A stretch of 64,000 bases of DNA from Chlorocebus sabaeus (GCF_047675955.1 NC_132910.1:112079143-112143142), one strand, 5' to 3'; shown: positions 34,237-46,636, counted from the first letter of the stretch. Notes: generated by a model from the letters alone, not told the origin. A program made the numbers and translations.

Positions 34237-34393
34237 CCCACTGAAGAGAATAATTTTTCATTTACCCTCCTTGTTATCCCATTATGTATAGCAGAGAAGA
34301 AGACCAAGATGTGACCACACCTAAGTGGATCTTTTTATGAGTATAGTGTATAGTGATTGTTTCCAAGGCTCATTTAAATTCCAAAGAAAAAAA

Positions 34394-34590
34394 TGTTGAA
34401 TTTGGTCTTAAACTGAGGCTGCTCTTTAAATTTTATCTACTACACAATGTAGCCTCTTATTAAAAGAGAAACCAAAACTAGTATTTAAAGTAATTTTCAT
34501 TCTTGTCCAACATTTTGTCTATATTTTTTTTTTAAAAAAAGAAAAACAGGTCATATGATAAGTACTAGTTTTGTTTTTGTTTTTTTTTAA
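34394..34590 (+). repeat. Left arm of a 0.2-kb inverted duplication
   Basis: Matches the reverse complement of 35225-35416 in continuous order ('ttggtcttaaa', 'ctctttaaattttat', 'ccaacattttgtctatattt', 'atgataagtact'), at roughly 87 per cent by eye with small gaps. The loop is about 630 bp and holds an MST LTR. Confidence 0.88.
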
Positions 34591-34591
34591 T

Positions 34592-34986
34592 ACTGTTGTA
34601 TTAGTCCATTTTCCCACTACTATAAAGAACTGCCAGAGACTGGGCAATTTATAAAGAAAAGAAGTTCAATTGACTCACAGTTCAGCATGACTGGGGAGGC
34701 CTCAGGAAACTTACGATTATGGCAGAAGGCAAAGGGGAAGCAAGGCACCCTCTTCACAAGACAGCAGGAAGGAGAAGTGTTGACTGAAGAGGGGAAGAGC
34801 CCCTTATACAACCATCAGACCTCATGAGAACTCACTCAATATCAGGAGAACAGCAGAGGGAAACCATCCCCGTAATTCAATTACTTCCATTTTGTCTCTC
34901 CCTTAATATGGGGATGATGAGAATTATCGGATTACAATTCAAAATGAGATCTGGGTGGGAATACAAAGCCTAATCATATCAACTAT
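34592..34986 (-). mobile_element. Solo MST-type MaLR LTR
   Basis: LTR 34597-34981 on the minus strand, from 'tgtattagtccattttccca' to '...ctaatcatatca'. The 5-bp flanks actgt (34592-34596) and actat (34982-34986) are a near-match target duplication. It was inserted just outside the left inverted arm, so it enlarged the loop. Confidence 0.9.
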
Positions 34987-35224
34987 TTACAAGTTAATCT
35001 CAGTTTCCTGATTCAGTCATTCCTCATAGCAATAATTGATTGCCCCACAAGAGAATTCCTTTCGTCCACCACTCTCACAACCTGTTTTACCATAATTTAA
35101 GCCACCCATTATTTCTGTAACTTCAAGATGCTAGATAAGGTTCTATAACTCATTGAGAATTTGGCTCTTCATTCTGAGGCTCTTGTGTATAAATGTTAAG
35201 TAAATGTATATGCCTTTTCTCCTA

Positions 35225-35416
35225 CTTAAAAAATAAAACAAAAACCAGTACTTATCATTTGATCTCTTTTTTAAAAAAATATAGACAAAATGTTGGAAAA
35301 GGATGAAAATTATTTTAAATACTACTTTTGGGTTCTTTTTTAATGAGAGGCAACATTGTCTAGTGTATAAAATTTAAAGAGGACCGGCAGCCTCATTTTA
35401 AGACCAACTGCAACAC
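35225..35416 (-). repeat. Right arm of the 0.2-kb inverted duplication
   Basis: Reverse complement of 34394-34590. Its right part overlaps the start of a MIR (35345-35490), which continues undisturbed past the arm. This suggests that this arm is the original copy. Confidence 0.88.
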
Positions 35417-35490
35417 CGATAAATTTTGACCTTGGGTAATCTTATTTTAACTTCTCTGAGCCATCAGTTTCCTTGGTAAGAAACAAACAA
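35345..35490 (+). mobile_element. MIR SINE
   Basis: Recognisable by its core, 'ttttgaccttgggtaatctt', 'aacttctctgagccatcagt', 'ttccttggtaaga'. Diverged but in the proper order. Confidence 0.75.
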
Positions 35491-37093
35491 CAAACAAAAA
35501 CTTATGAAGGGGTCTACCTGAAGTGTTGTTTATTTAACCCTACACAACATACTCAAAATTGAGACTGGTATCACTATAAAATGTGTGTGTGTGTGTATAC
35601 ATATGTTTCCAAACTCTTTTGAACTTTTGTAATTTCGATCTTATTTAGGTTAAATTTATTTTATTAATAACCTAAATAGACTAAATATTATTTTCATGAC
35701 CAATTGCGTCAGATTTTCTAGGATAATCTGCATATAAAATATTATTTTATATTGCTCCCATTATTGTTACCATTACATTCACACCTATACGATTTATAAG
35801 TCTTGATTATTACAAACACTAATGCTATTTTGGAATAAAAATTAAAATTCACTTAGGAAAATTAATGTTTAGTCTTTACAATACTGTAGCACTACCTATC
35901 TTGTCTACTACAACTTGTAAAAGTTAACATTTGTTTTCATAATATATAGAAGCAGCCAACACAGGGTATTTTTTAGAGCTTTCATATAAAACCAAAAGAG
36001 TTCTGCCTATCATAATTCTAGTGTCTAAGAAAGGATTACTGGGATGAAATAAACTCGAACAGCTTGCTCCACTGAGTATTTAACAATGTCTATCATAACA
36101 CCTATGCTAGTTAAATATGACTAGGGAAAGGAAGTCTCTCAGATAGTTTTTAGGATAAACAAGAAGCAGAGCTCTCAAATTGTCATGCTGAATGTTTTCC
36201 TGAGGGGACTTTATTTTTGCTCAGGGCCTAACTGTCTGAAACACCTTTTTTCCTGCATATATGATGTCAAATTTAATATCTCTCTTCCTATGAGAAACCT
36301 AGACAGTGAACTAAATAAAAAATAGAGGGTATTGTCTTTAATTTGCAATATAAGACAACCAGAAGAACACTCAGATACTTTCCTGGGACTTCGAAGTCTG
36401 CATGCTTAGCAGGACCTCAAATATTAATATAAATAAACATTTAAATCAAATAATCAATTATGAACATCTACTGAGCAGATACCTTGCTACCTTGCTATTC
36501 TTTCTGTCTCTGATGAACATGTAAGAAGAAGAGTCTTTTCTGTAATTAAAGTTATTATAATACATTCTCATGGAAACATATGTTGTTCTTGTAACCACGT
36601 ACTAAAAATATCCTTAGAAAGCATACACTAGAAAACATTCTAGCATGAATATTTATTTCTCATTCAGAATTCTATCTTTCCATTTCTGCTTCTAAGTTAT
36701 GGTTTGAAAGATATTTTTTTAATTCTTGTTGGGGTTACCCCTGAGCACTCTTTGATATAACAGACATTGAAACAGAGTTGGAAAGCTACTTTTCACTAAG
36801 TGTTTCCACTTTACAAAAAGAGGCAAAATTCTATTTAACATCTAAGGAAATATTAGCAAGACTGGAAAATTAAACAACAAATTTATTTACTATATTTTAT
36901 ATGGTAAAATATGTAAGAAATGCTAACATATGATTTAATTGCATTTAGATTTTTAAAACATTTTATGAGAAAAATGACATACATAAATTGATGTAAACAT
37001 TTGGAAAAATCACATAAATTACAAACACGTAAATAAAAAATAAATTTCTATTAACATACAACCTAGAAAAATTCTCAAAACGTTTTCATTACA
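35491..37093. other. Unassigned AT-rich stretch
   Basis: No gene or repeat recognised beyond a (TG)8 run at 35582-35597. Confidence 0.5.
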
Positions 37094-37374
37094 AATTATT
37101 TATTTATTTATTTGAGACAGAGTCTATTGCAGTGGTGCGATCTCAGCTACTGCTAGCCCTTGCCTCCCGGGTTCAAACGATTCTCCTGCCTCAGCCTCCT
37201 AAGTAGCTGGGACTATAGGCGTGTGCCACCATACCCAGCTAATTGTTGTATTTTTAGTGGAGACTGAGTTTCACAACGTTGGCCAGGATGGTTTCAATTT
37301 CTTGACCTCCTGATCTGCCCGCCTCGGCCTCCCAAAGTGCTGGGATTACAGGTGTGAACCACCGTATGTGGCCT
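37094..37374 (-). mobile_element. Alu with (TTTA)n start
   Basis: Reverse-complement Alu beginning with a ttta repeat (about 37098-37113). About 20 bp near the 3' end are missing (after 'gagacagagtc'). The 5' end is at 'ccaccgtatgtggcc'. Confidence 0.92.
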
Positions 37375-38376
37375 TTGTTTTATTTTTCTGTGACTAGAGA
37401 TGGCTACAAGAAGAGCTAAGTTTCAAATGGTCAGGATAAAATTAGGTTGTTAGTATAACTAATGTTCTCTCCAAAAATAGTTTACTCTCTTCTGTGTTGG
37501 TTTTTCAAAATAGCAGTTATGGTGAAAATTAATTATTTAAAAGAACCAAGTATAAAATGAATAGCATATATAAACCTCAGTATGTAAGGAAATTTAATAT
37601 AAATAAGTACATTTTAACAGCTGTCGACTTTTATTAAAAAACTGATATGGGATATGAATATAAAAGATACTTTCTTCTGCCTCATTGCAAATATGTAATA
37701 GAAGGATCTATATTGCTCCTGTGAGGAGTCTAACAATAAAACACTTTTGAGCTTTTATACTCCCTTGAGACTTGAGTAAAGACAACCTCAGATTCGTATT
37801 TTTCAAGTGTTCAGCTTAAAACTTCTTCCTTTGTGAGTAAAATGAAATCTTATTTTTTTTAAAAAAAAAAAAGAAACATAGAGAATAACAGTTAAAATGT
37901 CAGGAGTAAAAATAGAATTAATGGGAGACTTTATAATAAATTTAGTAGTTGTTTTCAATCCTTCACTACCTCTCCATAATGTGTGATACATATACATTGT
38001 TTTGCCACTTGGCTTTACAGTAGATCTCAGTGGAGCAGGCGTAGTATATATGACCACCCCATTGACCAAGTCACTTGCTTGGAAAACAAAAGATTAACAG
38101 ATGTGATATAAACAGAGATTTCAAAATGGGTGTTGTTTGACTCAGTCACTTGGGCTTCTCCCACCTTCTATGAAAATAATATGCTCTAGCTAACTTGTGG
38201 TCCCTGGAATGAAGAGTACCTGGAGTCTAGCTAAGATCAAGTAAGTCCAGCAGAGATTAGTCAAACGGTAGCCAACCAACAGATTGATAAGCAAGAAAGA
38301 TACATATTTGTTGTTGTATGCCATTGAGCTGAAATATTGTCACAGTAATTGCTTGATAATACGGTTGGTAAGGCTT
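37375..38376. other. Unassigned stretch
   Basis: No gene or repeat recognised. A T-then-A homopolymer pair lies at 37852-37872. Confidence 0.5.
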
Positions 38377-38468
38377 TGGGGAGTCAGTCAGACTCTGGAT
38401 TCAGACTGCCTGTGTTTTAATTCTTAATACCACTGTTTTTTAATTGAATAACATTGGTTAAGTTCTCA

Positions 38469-38504
<36 letters not shown>

Positions 38505-38885
38505 CAGAATCCCACTCTTTCACCCAGGCTGGAGTGCAGTGACTCTATCTTGGCTCACTGCAACCTTCGCCTCCTGGGTTCAAGGGATTCTCCTGCCTCA
38601 GCCTTCCCAGTCGCTGGGATTACAGGCATCCACCACCACACCTGGTTAATTTTCATATTTTTCGTAGAGACAGGGTTTCACCATTTTGGGCAGGCTGGTC
38701 TCCAACTCCTGACATCGTAATCTGCCCGCCTTGGCCTCCCAAAGTGCTGGGATTACAGGCGTGAGCCACAGCACCCAGCCTGCAGGATCTTCTTTTAAGC
38801 AAAGGAGATAGAAATATACTTAAAACATCGTTGTTAGAATTAGATAAACTGGGATATATAATGTGTTTAGGATAAACCTGGAATA
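38377..38885 (+). mobile_element. MIR SINE split by an Alu
   Basis: The left part (38377-38462: 'gtcagactctggattcagac', 'tgcctgtgttttaattctta') and the right part (38781-38885: 'ttagaattagataaactggg') fit the two halves of one MIR. The Alu between them is the later insertion. Confidence 0.7.
38471..38780 (-). mobile_element. Alu with a T30 start, inserted in a MIR
   Basis: Reverse-complement AluS-like element with a poly-T run of about 30 at 38471-38500. Imperfect flanks 'ctcaggatttt' and 'tgcaggatctt' are probable target duplications. Confidence 0.94.
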
Positions 38886-39226
38886 TAAGCATCTGAAATG
38901 TAAATAAATTTCAATAGTTAATACAGTCTAAAATTCTATATAATTTCACTTCAAATGATGGTCTTTACTTAATAAAAGGATTACTAGCTCTCAGTGTCTG
39001 GATATAAATAACAAGGCTAACTGAAAGTTCATAGATAATAACTGGGTGTGTAAATCCTAGATGTAGTTGATAAGTAATTGATTCATCTGCAATGGCTCCA
39101 AAAAAGTTAATACCTTTTGACATTTTTTGACCTTACAGTATATTATTGAGAAAATTAAATAGCATGGCCACAAATGTTTCAATAGAGCAGGACTTTGAAA
39201 TGTCCAAGTAGAAAAGTGTCCAGATC
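38886..39226. other. Unassigned stretch
   Basis: Nothing recognised. Confidence 0.5.
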
Positions 39227-39712
39227 TATATTCGTTTATTATTGCTGCTGTAATAAGTTGCCATGAGTTTAGTAGCTTAACCAATGTAATTTGTTATCTG
39301 AAAGTCTATAGGTCAGAAGTCTGAAATGAGTCTCACTGGACTAAAACCAAGGTGTTCATAGGGTTGAGTTCCTTCGGAGTCTCCACAAGAGAATTTGATT
39401 CCTTGCCTAATCCATCATTTAGAGGTGGCACATATTCCTTGGCTTGTGGACTCATTCTTCCATCTTCAGAGACAGCAAACTGACAGCTCTTGTTTTTAAT
39501 TCCAATACTGTCTTTCACTTTAAAGGCCCATGTGATTACACTGAGCTCAGTCAGATAATCTAGAATAACTTTTGTATTTTGTGATAAACTGATGAGCAAT
39601 CTTAATTGCACATGCAACCATAATTCCCCTTTGTCCCTAGAACATTACGCAGGTTCTAGAGAGTAGATAGAAACTTCTGGGGAAAAAGGGTGTAATTATT
39701 CTGCCTACCACA
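39227..39712 (-). mobile_element. MLT1-type MaLR LTR
   Basis: On the minus strand it opens tgtggtaggcagaataatta and closes with 'gttacagcagcaata'-like sequence near 39227. The blocks 'gtctgaaatgagtctcactg', 'ccttggcttgtggactcatt' and 'tgtgattacactgagctcag' follow in the expected order. About 485 bp, complete or nearly so. Subfamily not fixed. Confidence 0.75.
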
Positions 39713-40594
39713 AATACTCCATTCCTGAGGATAAAATATATTGCCAGTTCTATTACAGTAAACATCAGGGACTTATTGCCACAATAAAGTGTCCATCATG
39801 CCAAAATATACAATTTTTGAGTGTTGCTATCTATGTCAATCTTCACTAAGGAACTGTAGATATTTTCATATGTATTATGTTTGTGCATGAGAATGTGTCA
39901 GTATGCAAAGATACACTTACTTAAAATAACACTATATTGTATACATTATATTACATTATATATATTGTGTGTATCTACTATTTAGAAACTATTCTCAACA
40001 ACAGAGGTGTTTTAAAATTGTATAAGAATAAAATCAGTACACATCTATTCTTTATCATGGCTGTTCTATTATGCACATCTTATTTTTAATTAATTGTTTT
40101 TTACTCTCATATGCTAATATTATCTATGACACAGTGCAATAATAAATAACTCTTTTATATGAAACAAGATAAAATTCCATAGGATAAGTTTTGTCTAATT
40201 GTGGCATTTAGAGTAACACATATGTACTTCAATTTAAATGTGAAATCTATCATGAACCCCAATTTTTATTATTTGTATTTTCCTAAAATTAGCAAAGTTT
40301 GTGTTCTCACATTGCTTCAACTTTTCCTCCTAAATTCTGGAGAAAACTCTTATTGAGCAAGACATGAAATACTTTGTAATTTATATTTAGGACATAGTTA
40401 AATATGATGCAATTTAGTATGATACAACTAGTTAAATGTGATACAATAGCATGATTCAATTCTCTTTATAGATATGATCTGCTATCAGTCAATAGACAAA
40501 GAATCAAGGAAAAAGCCTTAATGCAAAACATAATCTTGTTACTTTCAATCTCTTATTCTTCTTTTTGGAAATGTATTACGGGGAAGAAGTTGTT
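39713..40594. other. Unassigned AT-rich stretch
   Basis: No gene or repeat recognised. 40390-40460 contains the motif 'gatacaa' and 'aatatgatgcaatt' several times, a local low-complexity pattern. Confidence 0.5.
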
Positions 40595-40896
40595 AAGAAA
40601 TGCTGTGAGAGGCCGGGCGCGGTGGCTCAAGCCTGTAATCCCAGCACTTTGGGAGGCCGAGACGGGCGGATCACGAGGTCAGGAGATCGAGACCATCCTG
40701 GCTAACACGGTGAAACCCCGTCTCTACTAAAAATACAAAAAACTAGCCGGGCGAGGTGGCGGGCGCCTGTAGTCCCAGCTACTCCGGAGGCTGAGGCAGG
40801 AGAATGGCGTAAACCCGGGAGGCGGAGCTTGCAGTGAGCTGAGATCCGGCCACTGCAGTCCAGCCCGGGCTACAGAGCAAGACTCCGTCTCAAAAA

Positions 40897-40927
<31 letters not shown>

Positions 40928-40937
40928 TGCTGTGAGA
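40595..40937 (+). mobile_element. Young AluY, Old World monkey type (AluYR-like)
   Basis: A full-length Alu starting 'ggccgggcgcggtggct' at 40611, with many intact CpGs and an A tail of about 22 followed by aaagaaaag. The 16-bp target duplication aagaaatgctgtgaga (40595-40610 and 40922-40937) is perfect. The variants 'ctagccgggcgaggtggcgg' and 'gatccggccactgca' are those I associate with cercopithecid AluYR-type elements. The most recent insertion in the window by appearance. Confidence 0.93.
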
Positions 40938-43906
40938 TCAATTAATATGAAAATCACGATTTGATGGTTGAACTCTGGGCATCATTTGACAGTGATCAAG
41001 ATTGTATATTTCAAAAGCCTCGTTTCCACCCTCCTTTAGTTATTTTACAACTCGGTATGCTAACTATTAGATTTAATATGACATCAATTGTGTCATTTAA
41101 CTCTCAAATGCTGAAAGGACAACTGACTAAAAATTGTTTATTGGTGTGACATTCTAAACAATCCAAGGATAAATCTGCTGACAGAGGGACTTCGCTAAAG
41201 AAAATTAACAATTTCAGCTGTGTAGCCTTCCAATAGAAGAGATGAAGATACATTGCTGTAGACGCTGAAGAATGTCACAAAACGCCAGTTATACTGAGCT
41301 TCTAGAAGCCTGTAGGCCTGCAAATAGCAAAAACGAAATGATTTAAAAAGGATGGTAAAACCACTAAGGGGTAGAATAAAGTACCTTTTAGTGCCTAGGC
41401 TGGCAAAATTGGTACCATTATTGCAAATTCCTAACCATGAGATTGTTCTACTTATTTCTTTTTTGTAAAAGAAAAAGGATAAATTTTAGGGAAGATGGCT
41501 ACCAGACAAAATTCGGCTCTAAGATGGTTTGTCTTCAGGTTGCAAAATGACGGACCTTTTTAAAAAATATTATAGCTCCTCAAATTGTTCTAAAATATCA
41601 AAATATTAGAATCCTTTATACAACCTGGAACACATTATCTTTATCTTGTTTATGTATTTGTTTCCCTTCAATTTAAAGACACTCTAAGGAAGAGTTTGCT
41701 TCCCCTGTTCTCAGCTAGTTCTGATCTATCGTGTTATTTCCAAGTGTTCTGAAATCTACAGGGCTTACATTTATGACTTTAATTTTCATTGCCATATTCT
41801 TTCCAAGTGCCAATAAAAACTAACTTTAAGAACATAAAAGCAGGAAGCAGTTGACTATGTAACCTTATTTGTCCTATAAACAAGCAAGTTTCTAATAATT
41901 GCTCATTTTCCAACTTGAAAATAATAATAATAGAAACTGTTATAATGGCAAGGTAGTTATTCTATCTCCCAATTAAATTCAAAATATATTTTAATTCTAA
42001 ATGTATGTAAAGGAAATTTAAACTTTAAAAACTAGCCATATTTAAAAACTAGCCATTTATTCATTAGAATAAACTAGCCATATTTATTCTAATGAAAAGT
42101 GCCTAGATAAAACAGAATTTAAAATATAGCATATATGAAAAGGAATATAAACAATAGGAACTAATTATCTCTTACTCTCTTGGGCAACCCAAAGTTAATT
42201 ATAGTTAAAACTACTCTCCTTTGGATATTATTTTGAGAACCAGAAAACACAATCATTTGCCATTGATTATTTTTTAATTTAAAATGATTTGCTAGATGAT
42301 ATGATTTGAAAATTATAATGAGTAATAATAAAAGCAAATGAAAAGCTCTGAAGCATAAATATAGTTATGTAAATTTTAAATGTGCACAGTTATGATATTA
42401 CCTAGATGTAGAGTTGGAAGAGGGATGCATTTCAGACCCAAAAAGATTTAATTAAATGTGTTTGTCTGGAAAATATTCTTCTAAATTAATCCTTCCCATG
42501 CCGTGCCCACCTTGCAGTTTTGAGAAATATATAATCAATAAAAGTTTAAAGTTTTGCATGATTTATGTTACAATATTCAACACACTTTTTTCCGTCACTC
42601 ACTTATTTCAGTCAAAGTCTAGAACTACTCATTCCATCTTCAACTTAGCAAACCACCTCCGTGTATGAGACAGAAGTAGTTCTTAAACAAAATTGAGTAT
42701 GCTTTATCCAAAAATATGCCCCTTTTTTCCCTCAATTAATGCTTTAAAACTTTTTTTGGAATAAAATATCCAGACAAATTGACATGTTTAATGTAAAGCC
42801 ATATTAGAAAAGTATGTTGATTCTCCTGGAACACTTTCTTGCTGAAGGATGTAATTTATATGTCTATCAGCACTTATCCAAATATTCTCAGTTATTAGTT
42901 TCCTTGTCAGAGAGCAGCTATATAAAATGGCATCAATTCTATAACATAAAAATATCTTTCCAAACTTTCAGGCTTGGAAAAAGAGTATCACACAAAAAGA
43001 GTGTTATTAGAAAGGTAGAATCCCTCTGTCTCTAGATATTAAAAACTATGTTATTAAATAAGAGACTGCTGTGAAAATGGATACATACTGTTTATTCTTC
43101 TTCCTGTATCCACAGCTAGATTATTACAATGATTTCGTACATCGTTTTGCACTGTTAGTGAGCAACAGAATGTCAAGTGTTGGACCCTACCTCTCGGCTT
43201 GACTTGTGAAAATTCCTCTACAAAATTCTTCATGTTTTATTTTCCTTTTCTTCAGACATAAGCCAATATTCATAAAAGCCCACATGCTGAAAAATGTAGA
43301 GCTTAAAATTGAAGAAACCCAGATCTGTAAATCCACCATGAGCCACAAGCCAGCTAGGAACACTAGATTTGAAATTTACCTGTGTGATAAATGAACTTCT
43401 CTCACGTCTGAGTCCTTTGTACATTTACTGAGTATAGCAACTAGCACTACATGCTTTGTAATAGAATTGGTAACTGGAAATGGCTTGCTGCCTTTATAGC
43501 ACCTAAGGTATGTGGCATTGGCCCAGGAGTTGGAGGACAGGTGGTAAGAAAATAGATCTTATATGTTGTAAAGCTTAAGATATCTGTTAAACAATGACCG
43601 AAATATTCAGTAAAACTGTCACCCATAAGGATTTTGAAAATTTTGAAAACAGACTATGTATCTACTGAGACTGACTTCAGAAAGAGGGATTTAAAGCAAA
43701 CATGCTGTATATTAGCTATGACTGGCAGCTTTTAGTCAAAATATGAAAAGCTATGAGATCATGCAAGAATTGATTGGTTTTCAAACATAGATAAAAATAG
43801 GGAGAGTATGGAAATAAAGAAAGTTACGGGGTTGGGAAAGCCACCAGCCATTTCTGGATCCAACTAAGAAGATGGGAGACAGAAAAAGACTTAATGATAA
43901 AAACAG
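40938..43906. other. Long unassigned AT-rich stretch
   Basis: No gene, RNA gene or repeat recognised over about 3 kb apart from the hairpin cluster at 42029-42095. Short frames (60-73 codons) lack motifs. 40960-41420 is somewhat less AT-rich. Confidence 0.5.
42029..42095. repeat. Hairpin with three copies of 'aactagccat'
   Basis: A perfect 13-bp inverted repeat, tcattagaataaa (42061-42073) and tttattctaatga (42083-42095), has a 9-nt loop. The motif 'aactagccat' occurs three times (about 42030, 42048 and 42072), the last entering the loop. Confidence 0.9.
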
Positions 43907-44215
43907 GCTGGGCACAGTGACTCACACCTGTAATCCCAGCCTTTGGGTGGCCACAGTGGGGTGATCACCTGAGGTCAGGAGTTCGAGACTATCCTGGCCA
44001 ACATGGTGAAAACCCGTCTCTATTAAAAATACAAAAAATTAACTGGGCGTGGTGGTGCACGCCTGTAATCTCAGCTGCTTGGGAGGCTGAGGCAGGAGAA
44101 TCACTTGAATCCAGGAGGCGGAGGTTGCAGTGAGCCAAGATGGCACCATTGCACTCCAGCCTGGGCAACAAGAGCGAAACTCTGTCCCCAAACTCTATCC
44201 CCAAAAGAAAATAAA
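43907..44215 (+). mobile_element. AluS-type element
   Basis: Sense Alu from 'ggctgggcacagtgactcac' to 'gagcgaaactctgtccccaa' with a short duplicated 3' block (aactctgtcccca and aactctatcccca) before its A-rich tail. Confidence 0.93.
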
Positions 44216-45784
44216 TAAAAATACAAAATAATAAGATTCCTTAGTTAAAGAAGTGCCTTAATCCTCAGATAAACATCTTTGAAGCTAATACTGTTCCACC
44301 TGAATATTTTTCTGCATTCTACCACAAATTAGCCACAATTAAGTGGGAAGAAAAGCATAAGCTCTAAGAATCAAATAAATAAACCCACCTGAGAATTATC
44401 CATGAAGAAAACTTTGTAGGATTTTACTGACCTTTTGAAATGCCTGCAGCAAACAGATCAGAAACCTACTACATTTTTTTTTTTTGAGGGAATTATTTTG
44501 TCAAAGAAGCAACAAATCAAGTACAAGAAACACTTGGATGTTTTTACTTCAATCCTTTGTGTTTAGAGTTGCACAAGTAAGAAGAGCACAATAAAGACTC
44601 TACTCCAGCAAACTGGTCATTTTCCTTCTAAAGTACACTCACTTCAAATATACCTATAGAGTGTAACAAACAAGAAGGAATATCTGAGAAGACAAAAAAG
44701 AAGTCAAAGAACAATGCATGAAGAGGGAAAATTAGGACAGTCTGATGTCTGTCTGAAAACAGGTGTTTCTCCAGCAAAGTAGGAGTTCCTATAATGTCTG
44801 GACTCCAACATTTTATTATTATTCTGGAAAAGTGATTTTGGTGTGCTTATCATTCTCCACTTTGCCAAATGGGACTTTCTATCAAGGTTATTCATCCCCT
44901 TCTCCTTTGTAGAAGTGTACAGATATAAAATGAGGCATATAAGGAGATAGACAAAATGTCTTTTGGTTTATAGGTTTTCGGACAATAAGGAACCCATTGA
45001 CATCAAGGGAATGGCCTACAGATCTTGAATGCTGAGTTGAGTGCAGTCATTGAACAGGACTTTGGTTTATCTTATCTGAAAATACTAGATTGGTTGACTG
45101 TTGCTGAGACAAGATATGTGTTTACTAAAACTACCTCCTCTTCTTGGAGATCCAGGAACAGTATATATGCTGGCCTCCTTAGCATTTGTATGTAATTATA
45201 TCATAGATAATAGACGATAAGCAGAATTGATGTGAACCACTCCTAGGACCAGCTTTTAAAAACTTCAAACTTCCTGTGTAGTCTCTTCACAATTTTTCTT
45301 CCCTGCCAACTGAGTTAGATAAGCATAGCAACTTTAAAAACCACACGTTGAAGATGATTGACCTAAAAGATGGTATTTTCTTGCTCTTTGAATCATCCCT
45401 CAGAGAAACACCCATATTAGTCTTTATAGGATTCAAAAAATAAATTAATCCATAACGAAATGTAACTCTTGTTTAAAATAAACCTTTTTAAATGTTTGAG
45501 TTTATTTGCAATCTTCCAGCTTTATCTTATTGGGTAGACATAGGTCACATAACAATATGATGTAATTTATGCATGTATCACATAATTTGTACATCTGCCT
45601 CTTATTTATAGGTTTAATCAGTTTGTTATTTCACAGATCATCTCAATTTAATTCACTCAATTAAACAAAGAGCTCTGAGTAACCATTTATGAGTGATACT
45701 GAGCTACTACTGGAGATAAACCAGTGAATAAGACAATAATCTTGTCTTGAAGAAACTTATGGTCCAGAAGAACTTAGGCAAATG
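44216..45784. other. Unassigned stretch
   Basis: No gene supported. 45650-45780 ('gagctactactggagataaa', 'ccagtgaataagacaataat') looks like an old mammalian repeat I cannot name. Confidence 0.45.
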
Positions 45785-45986
45785 CAATCATGCACCACAT
45801 AATGATGTTTTGATGATTAGCAGACCATATATATGATGGTGGTCCCATAAGATTGTAATGGCGATGAAAAATTTCTGTCCCCTCATGATGATATCATAGC
45901 CATCATAATATCATCACAGTGCAATACATTATCACACATTTGTAATGATACTGGTGTAAGCAAACCTACTATGCTGCCAGTTGTAT

Positions 45987-46328
45987 AAAAGTATAGCACA
46001 TAGTCAGGCATGGTGGCTCACTCCTGTAATCCTAGCACTTTGGGAGGCCGAGGAGGGTGGATCACCTGAGGTCAGGAGTTCGAGACCAGCCTGGCCAATG
46101 TGGTGAAACCTGGTCTCTACTAAAAATACAGAAAAAAAAAAAAAAATTAGTCAGGCGAGGTGGCAGTCATCTGTAATCCCAGCTACTAGGGAGGCTGAGG
46201 CAGGAGAATCGCTTGAACCTGGGAGGTGGAGGTTACAGTGAGTCGAGATCACGCCATTGCTCTCCAGCCTGGGTAACAAGAGCAAAACTCCATCTCATTA
46301 AAAAAAAAAAAAAAAAGTACAGCACATA
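45987..46328 (+). mobile_element. AluS-type element inside Tigger
   Basis: Alu body about 46003-46312 with a short A expansion in its linker. Flanked by aaaagtatagcacata (45987-46002) and aaaagtacagcacata (46313-46328), 15/16 identical. Confidence 0.95.
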
Positions 46329-46456
46329 AAATTATGTATTGTATATAATACTTGGTATTGCTAATAAATTACTCTGTTGCTGGTTAACTTGTTTGTGATA
46401 CTATGCTTTTTAATTTTTTTTTTTTAGTATACTCCTTCTTATTTTTTTTTTTTTTA

Positions 46457-46636
46457 ATTACAGTAATAGAGCCTCAGGCAGGTCGTTCAGGAGGTATTCC
46501 AAAAGAAGGCATTGTTCTCATAGGAGAAGACAACTCCATGGGTGTTACTACCAGTGGGGCAAGTAGACCTTCCAGTGAAGTGAGATGTGGAGGTGAAGAC
46601 AGTGATATTGATGATCCTGACGCTATGGAGGCCTAA
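46457..46636 (+). pseudogene. Tigger transposase C-terminal remnant
   Basis: An open frame ending in a stop at 46634-46636 holds an acidic tail (segments GGEDSDIDDPDAMEA), which fits the C-terminal tail encoded by Tigger-type elements. The DNA-binding and DDD catalytic domains are absent, so it cannot act. The upstream methionine near 46403 is in a T-rich run and is not a real start. Confidence 0.65.

Noticed and set aside
34528..34552. T10A7 self-complementary run as a terminator or origin
   Set aside because: It is part of the inverted arm and of general AT-rich slippage. No terminator context applies in this genome.
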